A DNA stretch of 37,458 nucleotides from a virus. Location of the stretch: positions 1 through 37,458 of the IMG/VR virus record IMGVR_UViG_3300035070_002537; one strand, given 5' to 3'. Below, in pieces: positions 1-7,093 of this stretch (positions are counted from its first letter, which is position 1; each line of letters begins with the position of its first letter). A model generated the notes under the pieces. It saw only the letters and a program-made list of their open reading frames with translations. It did no database searches and was not told where the DNA came from. The translations under genes and the position numbers were made by a program.

Positions 1-76
1 AGGTGACCCGTTTATAGGCGGGATTACCAAAGTTGTTTTTAAGGTGCCCACTGCACATGGGTACAGGTACGCCTAA
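1..76 (+). CDS. 3' end of a small reading frame entering from the left edge
   Basis: An open frame runs from base 2 to a TAA at 74-76, reading G-D-P-F-I-G-G-I-T-K and ending H-G-Y-R-Y-A. No start codon lies inside the window. If the window is circular, the frame begins at an ATG at 37,448 and encodes 28 residues that overlap the end of the gene at 37,096. I recognise no family. It could equally be non-coding sequence. A 14-codon frame at 92-136 also overlaps the next start by ATGA, but it is too short to call. Confidence 0.3.
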   Translation, partial: GDPFIGGITKVVFKVPTAHGYRYA

Positions 77-132
77 CACATTATTAGACGCATGGCGTAT
101 TTTGCAGCATTAGCCGACAGGAAGTATAACAA

Positions 133-351
133 ATGACTGACTCTACATATGGTGTAAAAATTGGCTCGTTATGGCGACATAAAAACGGAATTATGTATAA
201 AGTAATTGCGCTTGCTAACACACGCACCAAAAAACCAGAGGAGTATCCGATTATTGTTGTTTATGAAAATATCCACAATGGAGCCGTATGGTGTAGAGAG
301 CTAAGTGATTGGCACAGATCAATGACTTCTATTGGCATAACCACAAGCTAA
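133..351 (+). CDS. Small DUF1653-like phage protein (72 aa)
   Basis: This soluble 72-residue protein starts at an ATG preceded by an AGGAAG ribosome site eight bases upstream. It opens with a G-S-L-W-R-H-K-N-G-I-M-Y core and continues with V-V-Y-E-N and W-C-R-E-L-S-D-W-H-R-S-M. This resembles the small DUF1653-type proteins of many phages and bacteria, in which a short beta-rich fold carries a tyrosine/tryptophan-rich core. Its function is unknown. It is the last plus-strand gene before the leftward late operon, whose final stop lies 23 bases away, so the two units converge tail to tail here. No clear hairpin terminator is visible in the gap. Confidence 0.7.
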   Translation: MTDSTYGVKIGSLWRHKNGIMYKVIALANTRTKKPEEYPIIVVYENIHNGAVWCRELSDWHRSMTSIGITTS

Positions 352-373
352 CTGGCGCGATCAAAACACACTT

Positions 374-676
374 TTATAACTGTCTATCAGCAAACGCGGT
401 TAGTAGTTTATCTAACCGCTCGTTTTGACCTCGGATGCTTTTGTTAACCTCTGCAACCATATCATATATCCTGTTAAGATCCCTGTCCAAGTCAACTCGC
501 TTGACATACGTGTCTTTTACTTCGTTAACGCGCTGATGAAGGGCACTTATTTCACCGTGATATTCTGTGTGTTTAGAGTCTATTTTAGCATTCATCCACT
601 TAATAACCCCTAACGCCTGTGCAAACAGGCCGATAAAAATCCCGACAATGGTCATCAGATCGTTTAGTTCTATCAT
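374..676 (-). CDS. Membrane-anchored coiled-coil protein, possible inner-membrane spanin or lysis accessory (100 aa)
   Basis: The protein has one N-terminal hydrophobic segment (about residues 8-28, I-V-G-I-F-I-G-L-F-A), then a charged heptad-like helix running to the C-terminus (Y-V-K-R-V-D-L-D-R-D-L-N-R-I). This shape, a membrane anchor plus a periplasmic coiled coil, matches inner-membrane spanins. It is the last gene of the late operon, directly downstream of a lipoprotein gene that looks like an outer-membrane spanin. Canonical pairs usually have the inner spanin first and overlapping, so the assignment is an inference. It could also be a tail or holin accessory protein. The ribosome site is weak. 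Confidence 0.6.
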   Translation of the reverse strand: MIELNDLMTIVGIFIGLFAQALGVIKWMNAKIDSKHTEYHGEISALHQRVNEVKDTYVKRVDLDRDLNRIYDMVAEVNKSIRGQNERLDKLLTAFADRQL

Positions 677-711
677 TAGTTACAGCTCGCTGATAAATTT
701 TGATGATTGTA

Positions 712-912
712 TCAAAACCCGCGCTCTAACTCCAAAATATACACGCCAAGTTTGACGGCATCGTCATTTGTCATACACATAAATTGATCATCCCTTATCG
801 GGTCGATCATCGGTCTTGTTGGTCTCTGCTTTGTCGTTGTCGTCGCGCAACCCGCCATCAAAATGATCATCAAACCACTGCACAGGATCATTCTCAAGTT
901 TGTTTCTGTCAT
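712..912 (-). CDS. Small lipoprotein, Rz1-like outer-membrane spanin candidate (66 aa)
   Basis: I start the gene at base 912 because an AGAGG lies about ten bases upstream and the signal peptide is then of normal length. A longer in-frame start at 954 exists. The N-terminus is hydrophobic (M-I-L-C-S-G-L-M-I-I) and ends in a lipobox L-M-A-G-C with the lipidated cysteine at residue 22. A Thr/Pro-rich stretch follows, then a C-terminal D-D-A-V-K-L-G-V-Y-I-L-E-L-E helix typical of phage outer spanins. Such proteins sit in the outer membrane and help fuse the two membranes at lysis. The gene overlaps the preceding 66-residue gene by 125 bases in another frame, as Rz1 genes often do. Confidence 0.7.
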   Translation of the reverse strand: MTETNLRMILCSGLMIILMAGCATTTTKQRPTRPMIDPIRDDQFMCMTNDDAVKLGVYILELERGF

Positions 913-988
913 TTTGTGCCATCCTCTCAAGCACCAGCTTAGCAAGCCGATCAATGTAGTCGAGTATTTTAAAGCCCCAATAATTCAT
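788..988 (-). CDS. Small phage protein with W-F-D-D-H-F motif, lysis cassette (66 aa)
   Basis: This charged protein has an amphipathic N-terminal helix (I-L-D-Y-I-D-R-L-A-K-L-V-L-E-R) followed by N-D-P-V-Q-W-F-D-D-H-F and an acidic, disordered tail. Small proteins with a D-P-x-x-W-F-x-x-H-F core are common beside phage lysis genes, but their role is unknown to me. There is no clear membrane segment, so it is a poor classical inner spanin even though the lipoprotein gene overlaps its 3' half. Its ATG overlaps the stop of the upstream 48-residue gene (ATGA), which implies translational coupling. Confidence 0.65.
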   Translation of the reverse strand: MNYWGFKILDYIDRLAKLVLERMAQNDRNKLENDPVQWFDDHFDGGLRDDNDKAETNKTDDRPDKG

Positions 989-1131
989 TTCCGCCCCGTC
1001 AATTTCTTAAAGACGTTGTTTACGCGTGACATTACACCATCGTCTTTGTCAGTGGGTGTTATAGCGGCTATCAGTGTTAACAGCGCAATAACAGCACCAG
1101 CAATATTAATATATGTATCTATGTTTTCCAT
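985..1131 (-). CDS. Single-span membrane protein, holin-like (48 aa)
   Basis: A short frame starts at base 1131 and ends in TGA at 985-987. It encodes about 48 residues with one hydrophobic segment (Y-I-N-I-A-G-A-V-I-A-L-L-T-L-I-A-A-I), then T-P-T-D-K-D-D and a basic C-terminus ending L-T-G-R-K. The T-P-T-x-K-D-D turn after a single membrane span is seen in small membrane proteins next to phage endolysins. It starts two bases after the endolysin stop and overlaps the next gene by ATGA. A holin or holin-like role fits, but the sequence alone cannot tell a holin from an antiholin. Confidence 0.7.
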   Translation of the reverse strand: MENIDTYINIAGAVIALLTLIAAITPTDKDDGVMSRVNNVFKKLTGRK

Positions 1132-1133
1132 TG

Positions 1134-1523
1134 TCAAACTCCAATCAATTCAAAATGCGCGCCATCAAAAAAGCCATCAAAATGACCTCCCCAGCGCAAG
1201 CGATGCGACATTAACCCCTCGTAGTGTAGCATTGCAGCAATGCCCATGACAAAACCACCAAAGTACACAAACGACTCTTTGTCGTCCCAATCGCATGGAT
1301 AGGGTACAACATCGACCGCCATCGACGGTGTTTTGTTGTGCTTGCTGTTGGGAAACTCCACGCGAGATTTACCATCAGAAAATGCCTGGTTTTGCTCTAA
1401 CTCGCCGCGGCGCCCACATATAACACTACAGTCATGCATGTGGATGACTGTGTTAAACAACATTTGTAGGTCTTTATGACAAGACCCAAGTCTTGCTAAG
1501 CTTGCAGGGCTAAACTTAGGCAT
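1134..1523 (-). CDS. Endolysin, M15-family peptidase (129 aa)
   Basis: This is a compact peptidoglycan peptidase of the VanY/M15 type, related in length and motifs to T5-like L-alanyl-D-glutamate endopeptidases. Zinc ligands are visible as S-K-H (H62), A-V-D (D71) and the terminal H-F-E-L (H123). An Asp within W-G-G-H-F-D-G-F-F-D (residues 111-120) is the likely catalytic base. The H62-to-D71 spacing fits the family pattern S-x-H-x(6)-A-x-D. There is no signal peptide or cell-wall binding domain, so it should need a holin for release. Its start overlaps the upstream membrane-protein gene by 28 bases, and the holin-like gene follows immediately. Confidence 0.88.
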   Translation of the reverse strand: MPKFSPASLARLGSCHKDLQMLFNTVIHMHDCSVICGRRGELEQNQAFSDGKSRVEFPNSKHNKTPSMAVDVVPYPCDWDDKESFVYFGGFVMGIAAMLHYEGLMSHRLRWGGHFDGFFDGAHFELIGV

Positions 1524-2032
1524 AAAGCAGACACTCCAAACAACAAACCGCCGATTAACTCTCTCGTTTGCCAGCTATTGTCCAAACGCATGACACGCTC
1601 AAGTTGCACGGTTAGATAAATCGACAGCGGAAAAGTAACAGTCATAACAAGTGCACTGAGCGCCGCTATGTCCCAAAACGCCAACAGCGCGCATGGTGCA
1701 CCCCAGATAAAACCACGCAACGAACACGCGGCGACAGCGTTAGTCTCAAAAAGCTTTCCGCGTTGCCACCACTCCAGACCATCTTTGTGCATGGCGTGGC
1801 CGTACAACATGCTACCCAAAGGCGTACCCCAGCCGGGAGACATGCCGACAAAAAAAAGGGCCGCAAAAGCGACCCAAACAACAACGGAGGATGAAAACGA
1901 CAAACAAACCAATGCAGCAGTTAGACTGTACATCAATTTAAACATAAAACGTGGAAAACTATCAAGATCTTTACCACGTTGTAAATCAAAATAACCACAC
2001 AGCAGAGCAGCTAGCACTTTAATTGTCAGCAT
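1496..2032 (-). CDS. Multi-span membrane protein of unknown role (178 aa)
   Basis: About five hydrophobic segments are visible: roughly residues 33-50, 51-64, 105-120, 123-142 and 158-177. A polar loop contains G-S-M-L-Y-G-H-A-M and E-W-W-Q-R-G. I do not recognise a named family, but proteins of this size and shape occur next to lysis or tail genes of short-tailed phages. It lies between the small 89-residue gene (14-base overlap) and the endolysin (28-base overlap), so it is translated with the late lysis genes. A holin-like or superinfection-related role is possible but unproven. Confidence 0.6.
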   Translation of the reverse strand: MLTIKVLAALLCGYFDLQRGKDLDSFPRFMFKLMYSLTAALVCLSFSSSVVVWVAFAALFFVGMSPGWGTPLGSMLYGHAMHKDGLEWWQRGKLFETNAVAACSLRGFIWGAPCALLAFWDIAALSALVMTVTFPLSIYLTVQLERVMRLDNSWQTRELIGGLLFGVSALCLSLALQA

Positions 2033-2288
2033 GATTTGACGCCTCGGTCAACAAATCATCTATGTCGATTAATAATGCATCACACACTGCTTTTAGTCCA
2101 GCGTTACGGTTGTCAAACCCGTCTGAGTGTCTAAAAAATATACGATGACGTTTTGATAATACCGAATCATCAAAATCAAAATGCCCACGCTTGTTAAGCT
2201 CAAGCATGACTTTTAGCCTGCTAACAGTTAACCTGCGCGGCTCTATTTTTTTGAGCTTTCCGGTTTCGTCGTATCTGTATTTTGGCAT
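2019..2288 (-). CDS. Hypothetical late protein, basic N-terminus (89 aa)
   Basis: This soluble protein begins with a Lys/Arg-rich stretch (K-L-K-K-I-E-P-R-R-L) and has an acidic C-terminal helix (L-L-I-D-I-D-D-L-L-T-E-A). No membrane segment, cysteine motif or known domain is visible. It starts one base after the fibre gene stop and overlaps the membrane-protein gene by 14 bases, so it belongs to the late operon. It could be a fibre chaperone or a small regulator, but nothing in the sequence decides this. Confidence 0.55.
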   Translation of the reverse strand: MPKYRYDETGKLKKIEPRRLTVSRLKVMLELNKRGHFDFDDSVLSKRHRIFFRHSDGFDNRNAGLKAVCDALLIDIDDLLTEASNHADN

Positions 2289-2289
2289 T

Positions 2290-4008
2290 TTACAATCCTG
2301 TTTTTATGTAAGCTTTAACGTCCGGCACAGTAGTAAATTCAACGTCCGGGAGGAGCGCTGTTTTTTTATAGACAGCCCCAGTGGCCGTGTTGTTAGCAAT
2401 CGCAATATAGCTATCATCGTCACTGATCGCTACGCCATAGCCGCTTGAGATGGTCGTTATTGGATTGAGTCGTGATAGTTTATTGTTTGATATTTTGTAT
2501 GAGTAAACATTAGATGATGACGCTAATGCAGTGTAAATTTTATCCGATGTCGAGTTAAACACAATGCCGCCATCAGTGCTCGATGGTAACGCAACACCAG
2601 GGTTATCAAGCTTGGTTAAAACACCAGCAGCGTTTGCGTATACTGTAAAAAATGGGCTACTGGCGTGACCTACTGCTACAAAATTATCATCAGGGCTACA
2701 TGCAACGCAATTACCTGTGCCAGTTGGCAGAGTTGCAGGGTTTGCCAGTTTGGTGAGTGTTGATCCACTGATCGAGTAAACGGTCACAAACGGAGTGGTA
2801 GCATGTGCTACAAACAACAGAGAACCATCTGTACTAAAAGCAACACCGTTACACGTGTCTGGCGGCAGAGTTGCAGGGTTTGCCAGTTTTGTAAACGTTG
2901 TACCGCTGATCGAGTAAACAGTCACAAATGGACTAGTGGCGTGTGCCACTGCTAAAAACTGACCATCTGCACTAAAAGCAACCCCGTTACCTGTACCAGT
3001 TGGTAGAGTTGCAGGGTTTGCCAGTTTTGTAAAGGTTGTGCCGCTTATTGTGTAAATTGTCACAAATGGACTAGCGGCATGCGATACTGCTAAAAATTGC
3101 CCGTCAGCACTATACGCACAATCAGACGCCGCCCCAGTCGGCAGTGTTGCCGGGTTTGTTAGTTTGGTTAAAACGTCAGATATTAACGTGTAATTTGTCA
3201 CATACGGAGTGCCAACTGACGCAAAAGATACAAGCGCTGATCCTGCTTGTATTGCACATCCTCGCTCGTTTGCTCCCGGCACGGTAGCAGGTGTTGCCAA
3301 TTTTACATATTGCCCACCGATTTTATTGTAAAGCAATGCGTAGGTTGTTGAGTCGTAAGCGGTACCGTCACACTCAAGCCAATAGGGTGCATAATATTTA
3401 TCAAGATCGCCGCTGATTACTAAGTCGCCGGTCGTCTTTTCAGTTATTAGCTCCCATTTTGTCAAATCGTTAGCTGTTGGATTGTTGTTTAAATTGCTGG
3501 CAATAACCGACCTGTATAAACCACCATCGCTACCTAGTGACAATGCATCAACATCATATGATTTGCTGGCATTCCACGCGGTTATGATTTTTAACTCTAC
3601 CCATGCAGTTGTCGCCGTTGTTGGGTCGTTGCCGATATTGCCGGACGCTAATGATTGATAAAAGTTGCCGTCAGATCCCAAGACAACAGCATCAATATCA
3701 TAACCAACCGCAGATACCCATGGTTGTAATGCAGAGTCAGTGCTACCGCCGACTGGATCCCTGACCTCAACTTGCACGTAGTCACTACTGGTCAAAATAA
3801 CCTTGGCTACGCCATCAAAAAAAACGTTAGGTTGTCGCCCAGAAGCACTAAGCACAACAGGGTTAGTGTTAGGTATTGTCAGATTAACATCAGCGTAAGT
3901 CGTTTTTGCTGTAGTAGTACCAGTCTCATAAAAATACAACAAACCGCTAACAAGAGGATCACCAGCGTCATCAAAATATTGCGTTCCTATCGTTCCAAAT
4001 CTGCTCAT
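2290..4008 (-). CDS. Tail fibre/receptor-binding protein with beta-propeller repeats (572 aa)
   Basis: The N-terminus (about residues 1-90) has the G-D-P-L-V-S-G-L-L-Y-F-Y-E-T-G-T-T-T and A-S-G-R-Q-P-N-V-F-F-D-G segments typical of virion-attachment domains of short-tailed phage fibres. Two similar blocks of about 46 residues follow (roughly 92-188), each with W...Y-D-x-D-A...L-G-S-D-G and resembling carbohydrate-binding modules. Next is a tail-collar-like stretch (Y-W-L-E-C-D-G-T-A-Y). The rest, about residues 230-550, is six to seven repeats of 46 residues (A-F-S-A-D-G-Q-F-L-A-V-x-H-A), which read like blades of a WD40/YVTN-type propeller. It presumably sits at the tail tip and binds the host surface. 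No glycan-hydrolase motif is visible. It overlaps the upstream ejection gene by ATGA. Confidence 0.8.
   Translation of the reverse strand: MSRFGTIGTQYFDDAGDPLVSGLLYFYETGTTTAKTTYADVNLTIPNTNPVVLSASGRQPNVFFDGVAKVILTSSDYVQVEVRDPVGGSTDSALQPWVSAVGYDIDAVVLGSDGNFYQSLASGNIGNDPTTATTAWVELKIITAWNASKSYDVDALSLGSDGGLYRSVIASNLNNNPTANDLTKWELITEKTTGDLVISGDLDKYYAPYWLECDGTAYDSTTYALLYNKIGGQYVKLATPATVPGANERGCAIQAGSALVSFASVGTPYVTNYTLISDVLTKLTNPATLPTGAASDCAYSADGQFLAVSHAASPFVTIYTISGTTFTKLANPATLPTGTGNGVAFSADGQFLAVAHATSPFVTVYSISGTTFTKLANPATLPPDTCNGVAFSTDGSLLFVAHATTPFVTVYSISGSTLTKLANPATLPTGTGNCVACSPDDNFVAVGHASSPFFTVYANAAGVLTKLDNPGVALPSSTDGGIVFNSTSDKIYTALASSSNVYSYKISNNKLSRLNPITTISSGYGVAISDDDSYIAIANNTATGAVYKKTALLPDVEFTTVPDVKAYIKTGL
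2590..3310 (-). repeat. Tandem 138-bp repeats inside the fibre gene
   Basis: The word AGTTGCAGGGTTTGCCAGTTT (plus-strand reading, beginning about 2731) recurs near 2869 and 3007 with a spacing of exactly 138 bases. A diverged copy near 3145 keeps the period, and further diverged copies flank the block. Each unit encodes one 46-residue propeller blade. The near-identity of the inner copies at DNA level suggests recent duplication, which would let the blade number change by recombination. Confidence 0.85.
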
Positions 4009-5771
4009 TTATTGACCCCTTGCTTTAAAAGTTCCCTTATTGATTTAAATGCATTTTCTTCGTTTATGCCTCGCAATTTTTCAGCACCTTTCCCAACAGC
4101 GCTAACAACAGCGTCAACTGCACCTGCTTTACTCGCCATTCCAGCACCCCTTTGAATCGCTTGATCTATTTGCCCCTGAAAAGAAGTTCGGGCGACAGGC
4201 TTAAAAACTCTATCGAGCTCATCAGCATAAAGTGACTGCATTAAAAAATTGTCATTAAAAGATGCGCCATACTTTTTGGCTATGTCTTCTACATTACCGA
4301 TAGTCTCGTATAGTCTCACTCTTGATTTGTTGTTGCTCATCACACCGCGAGCCAACTGACCAATAGATTTATCTGCGTTCTCGCCTCTAAGATCTATTTT
4401 TGACCCTACAACATCCTGCAAATCGTCTATTGCCTTTATAGTATCTGAATATTGCGTATTTACTTTGTCGTATTTTGGAAAATTCTTGTCAAGAACCGAG
4501 TCCACATCACGCCGCAGGCTTTTTAATATGTTTTCTGTTTTTCCTTTTAGACCCTCACCACCTCCGCCGTAGGTTACGTTTTCGTCTATGTATTTTTTTA
4601 ATCTATGAAGATCATAAGCATCTGGCGGCCTTGTGTCTGACATGCGAGATACAATTCTATTTATGACTCGTTGCGGCCCGTCCAAACCTTCTATGTCTGA
4701 TCCTTCGAAAACCGCTTTGATCTTTCCTCCACCTTCTCTTTTTAACTTTACACCCATACCATCAAGATTGTTAATAAAGTTATTGATAGGGCCAGTGTAA
4801 TCAATGTTTTTACCTTGAAGAGATTTAGCAACGCCATCTAACGACCTCCCGGCTTCTTTGTTTTTAGAAAAAACATATTTTAACCGCTCTTGCAGCGTCT
4901 GACCTACAACATCTGTAGGTCTGTTTGTTGTAGCATACAATTTATCTTTTACACCTTTCTCCATGATGTTTGTCATTTTTAGCATTTTAAGTTTGTCTGT
5001 GTTAGATGCATTTTTTAACGGAGAAATAACACCTTCGTCAAAGCCCTGCTTTATCGCCTCTTTAGCAAAAGCGTCTGGCTTTGCTTTACCGTTAACAAGT
5101 TTATATGCCGCAATCTTTGGATCGTTAGAGCCTTCAAGTAATTTTTGAGCAATAGCAACCCTCTCAGGTGTTTGATATTGTAGTAATTTTTTAGCTCCTT
5201 CGTTCAATGCTTCTGCTGCTACCGGTGCATAATCTTTTACAACACGAGCAGCACCTTTACCTACACCTAACCCAAAAGCTTCTAAAGCCGCAGTTGGACC
5301 AGAGTGGGCTGCGGCAGCTAACAAGGGACTCCCAGTGACGTCTAGTGTTTTTTCACCTAATGTTGTTTCCAATTCGCTGAATTTTTCAGCAAGTGGTTGT
5401 ATTGCCTCGCCTAAGTCTCCGGCTGTTTTTTGTGCCTCTGGGGTTTTTGGAAGATAGGTCAATGCTTCTCTGGTTGCTTCAACAGCTTCTGTACCGCTAC
5501 CTTCGCCGCTAAACGGGTTTAATGATTGCGCTATTCCAGCAATACCACTACCTATTTCAGCCATAGCGCCTGTAGCCATTGACCCAACAAGTTCGGCCAT
5601 GGCTTCTGGGTTTCCTAATGCTCCTAGCTTTTCTTTTAACATTTCGCGCCGAGAAGGAAAATCAGACTCACTCGCCAAGCCTGCACGAATCAACTTTTCT
5701 CGAATCTGATCTTCTGGAGTTCCTTCAGGTATTCCGCTAATCACTTGCCCGTTAGGTAGAGTAAAATCCAT
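4005..5771 (-). CDS. Internal virion/ejection protein candidate (588 aa)
   Basis: This long, soluble, helix-rich protein begins with an I-P-E-G-T-P-E-D-Q-I-R-E-K-L segment. A short Gly/Ala-rich hydrophobic region follows (G-S-M-A-T-G-A-M-A-E-I-G-S-G-I-A-G-I-A), then long charged helices to the C-terminus. There are no catalytic motifs. It is the last of four consecutive genes (8814-9452, 7093-8814, 5771-7093 and this one) in the position of P22 gp7, gp20 and gp16, which are ejected with the DNA and form a channel through the periplasm. By position and composition it is the gp16 counterpart, but no residue-level homology was tested. The start shares one base with the upstream stop. Confidence 0.65.
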   Translation of the reverse strand: MDFTLPNGQVISGIPEGTPEDQIREKLIRAGLASESDFPSRREMLKEKLGALGNPEAMAELVGSMATGAMAEIGSGIAGIAQSLNPFSGEGSGTEAVEATREALTYLPKTPEAQKTAGDLGEAIQPLAEKFSELETTLGEKTLDVTGSPLLAAAAHSGPTAALEAFGLGVGKGAARVVKDYAPVAAEALNEGAKKLLQYQTPERVAIAQKLLEGSNDPKIAAYKLVNGKAKPDAFAKEAIKQGFDEGVISPLKNASNTDKLKMLKMTNIMEKGVKDKLYATTNRPTDVVGQTLQERLKYVFSKNKEAGRSLDGVAKSLQGKNIDYTGPINNFINNLDGMGVKLKREGGGKIKAVFEGSDIEGLDGPQRVINRIVSRMSDTRPPDAYDLHRLKKYIDENVTYGGGGEGLKGKTENILKSLRRDVDSVLDKNFPKYDKVNTQYSDTIKAIDDLQDVVGSKIDLRGENADKSIGQLARGVMSNNKSRVRLYETIGNVEDIAKKYGASFNDNFLMQSLYADELDRVFKPVARTSFQGQIDQAIQRGAGMASKAGAVDAVVSAVGKGAEKLRGINEENAFKSIRELLKQGVNK

Positions 5772-7093
5772 TATAAATCACTCCAGTTTATTGGCTTTTT
5801 TTGCTCAGGTGGTTGATTTAATATCTGATTTCTTGCGCCAGTTTCTGGTAACATTTCAAGAGATGAAGGCTCCCCTCTCTGTATTTTGCCTCGCATATTT
5901 TGAATATCGTCAGCGGTAAGTATATTGGCACCTGAAAGAGTATTTTTTAACCTTGTTACATCGCTTCTAAACCGTTCTTCACTTCTTATTCTAGACAGCG
6001 CCCCGCCTGAAATATCCTTTAACATTTTAATGTCAGACTCAGACAATACACCTGACATTAAATCCATGTTATCTGCTGTTAAGATGCTTTTTGCCTCTTC
6101 TATATCATTTATTAGCTCGGCTTCGGCATCACTTAGACGAAAATTCAGATTCCCTTCTATCGAGCCTATTACATCAGATAATTGATCATTCGATAAGATT
6201 TTATCAATAAGATTTACCGCCCTATCTTTGAACGTTTTTGCTTTAACTATCCTTCGTTGTTCTTCCCTTAATTTTACGGCTTTTGATAATCCCTCTTCTG
6301 TTGTTTTAGAGGCGTCCATAGTAGCTTGTAATTGATTAAGTTCAGCTTCAGAAGCCTTCGGGAAGTTAGCTCTAAGAAGGTTTGGAGATAACGTTTTACG
6401 CTCTATCTCACCGGCTTGATCTAACATTTTAGACAAAGCCACCATACCTTTATCGCCACCGCCAGCCGCCTTAAAAGCTGCGTCCGCTCTCTGCGCAACG
6501 TCAGTGGTTAACCCTTGCAGTAAAGCAGGTGGAGTAACAACCTCTCTTTGCTCTAATGGTACCTTGTAGCCTGGGATGTCAACAGCAACAATTCTACCGT
6601 CAACCTCTTTAAAAACCTGCCCTTGTGGGGATACTTTTCTGGCATCGTAAATTTCCCCGCTGTTAAACTTAGGCGGTTCATACTTAGACACAAGCCCGCG
6701 CTCTTGGGCGCCCATATCAAACCCACGTATTGTATTCAGTGCTTGCATTGGGTCTTGCTCAAGAGCAGAAACAAAAGCCTGTGTTTCTGATGGATCGCCG
6801 CCAAGCTCAGCAATCTTCTGCTCACGGCTTTTTGCAAGCTGCATGGCAAGGCTTAACCTTTTCTGATCTCTCACTGTGCCATCAGGGTTCAATGCGTTTT
6901 CCAGATGATCACGCACGACACGCGCATCAATCGCCATCGCCTGCTGGCGCTCCATTGACAACCTTTGACGCCTTGCTTCATCCGCTTGCTGCTGCTGTGC
7001 CATCGAGCTGGCAAACTCTGCACCTCTGCCGCTTATACCAGCCGATAGTCCAGACAACGCCATGCCTATATTTTTGAGTGTATCAGCATTCAT
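5771..7093 (-). CDS. Internal virion/ejection protein candidate (440 aa)
   Basis: This helix-rich soluble protein starts with a Gly/Ala/Ser segment (M-A-L-S-G-L-S-A-G-I-S-G-R-G) and a Gln-rich coiled stretch (M-A-Q-Q-Q-Q-A-D-E-A-R-R-Q-R). It continues with charged helices and a short Pro-rich tail (N-Q-P-P-E-Q-K-K-P-I-N-W-S-D-L). The composition is like other podovirus ejection proteins, and the gene sits between two other candidates with one-base overlaps on both sides. No enzymatic motif is visible. It probably travels inside the capsid and exits with the genome. Confidence 0.62.
   Translation of the reverse strand: MNADTLKNIGMALSGLSAGISGRGAEFASSMAQQQQADEARRQRLSMERQQAMAIDARVVRDHLENALNPDGTVRDQKRLSLAMQLAKSREQKIAELGGDPSETQAFVSALEQDPMQALNTIRGFDMGAQERGLVSKYEPPKFNSGEIYDARKVSPQGQVFKEVDGRIVAVDIPGYKVPLEQREVVTPPALLQGLTTDVAQRADAAFKAAGGGDKGMVALSKMLDQAGEIERKTLSPNLLRANFPKASEAELNQLQATMDASKTTEEGLSKAVKLREEQRRIVKAKTFKDRAVNLIDKILSNDQLSDVIGSIEGNLNFRLSDAEAELINDIEEAKSILTADNMDLMSGVLSESDIKMLKDISGGALSRIRSEERFRSDVTRLKNTLSGANILTADDIQNMRGKIQRGEPSSLEMLPETGARNQILNQPPEQKKPINWSDL

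Noticed and set aside
547-590. TTTCAC followed by TATTCT in the membrane coiled-coil gene, considered as a fifth matched promoter
   Set aside because: The extended upstream box is absent, the spacing is wrong and it lies within a gene on the opposite strand.
863-1249. Plus-strand open frame of 128 codons opposite the lysis genes
   Set aside because: It lies antisense to four tightly coupled lysis genes, has no ribosome site and shows no protein-like domain.
2590-3310. Regular 138-base repeats considered as a CRISPR-like array
   Set aside because: The repeats are in-frame coding units of the fibre gene with no spacer variation pattern.
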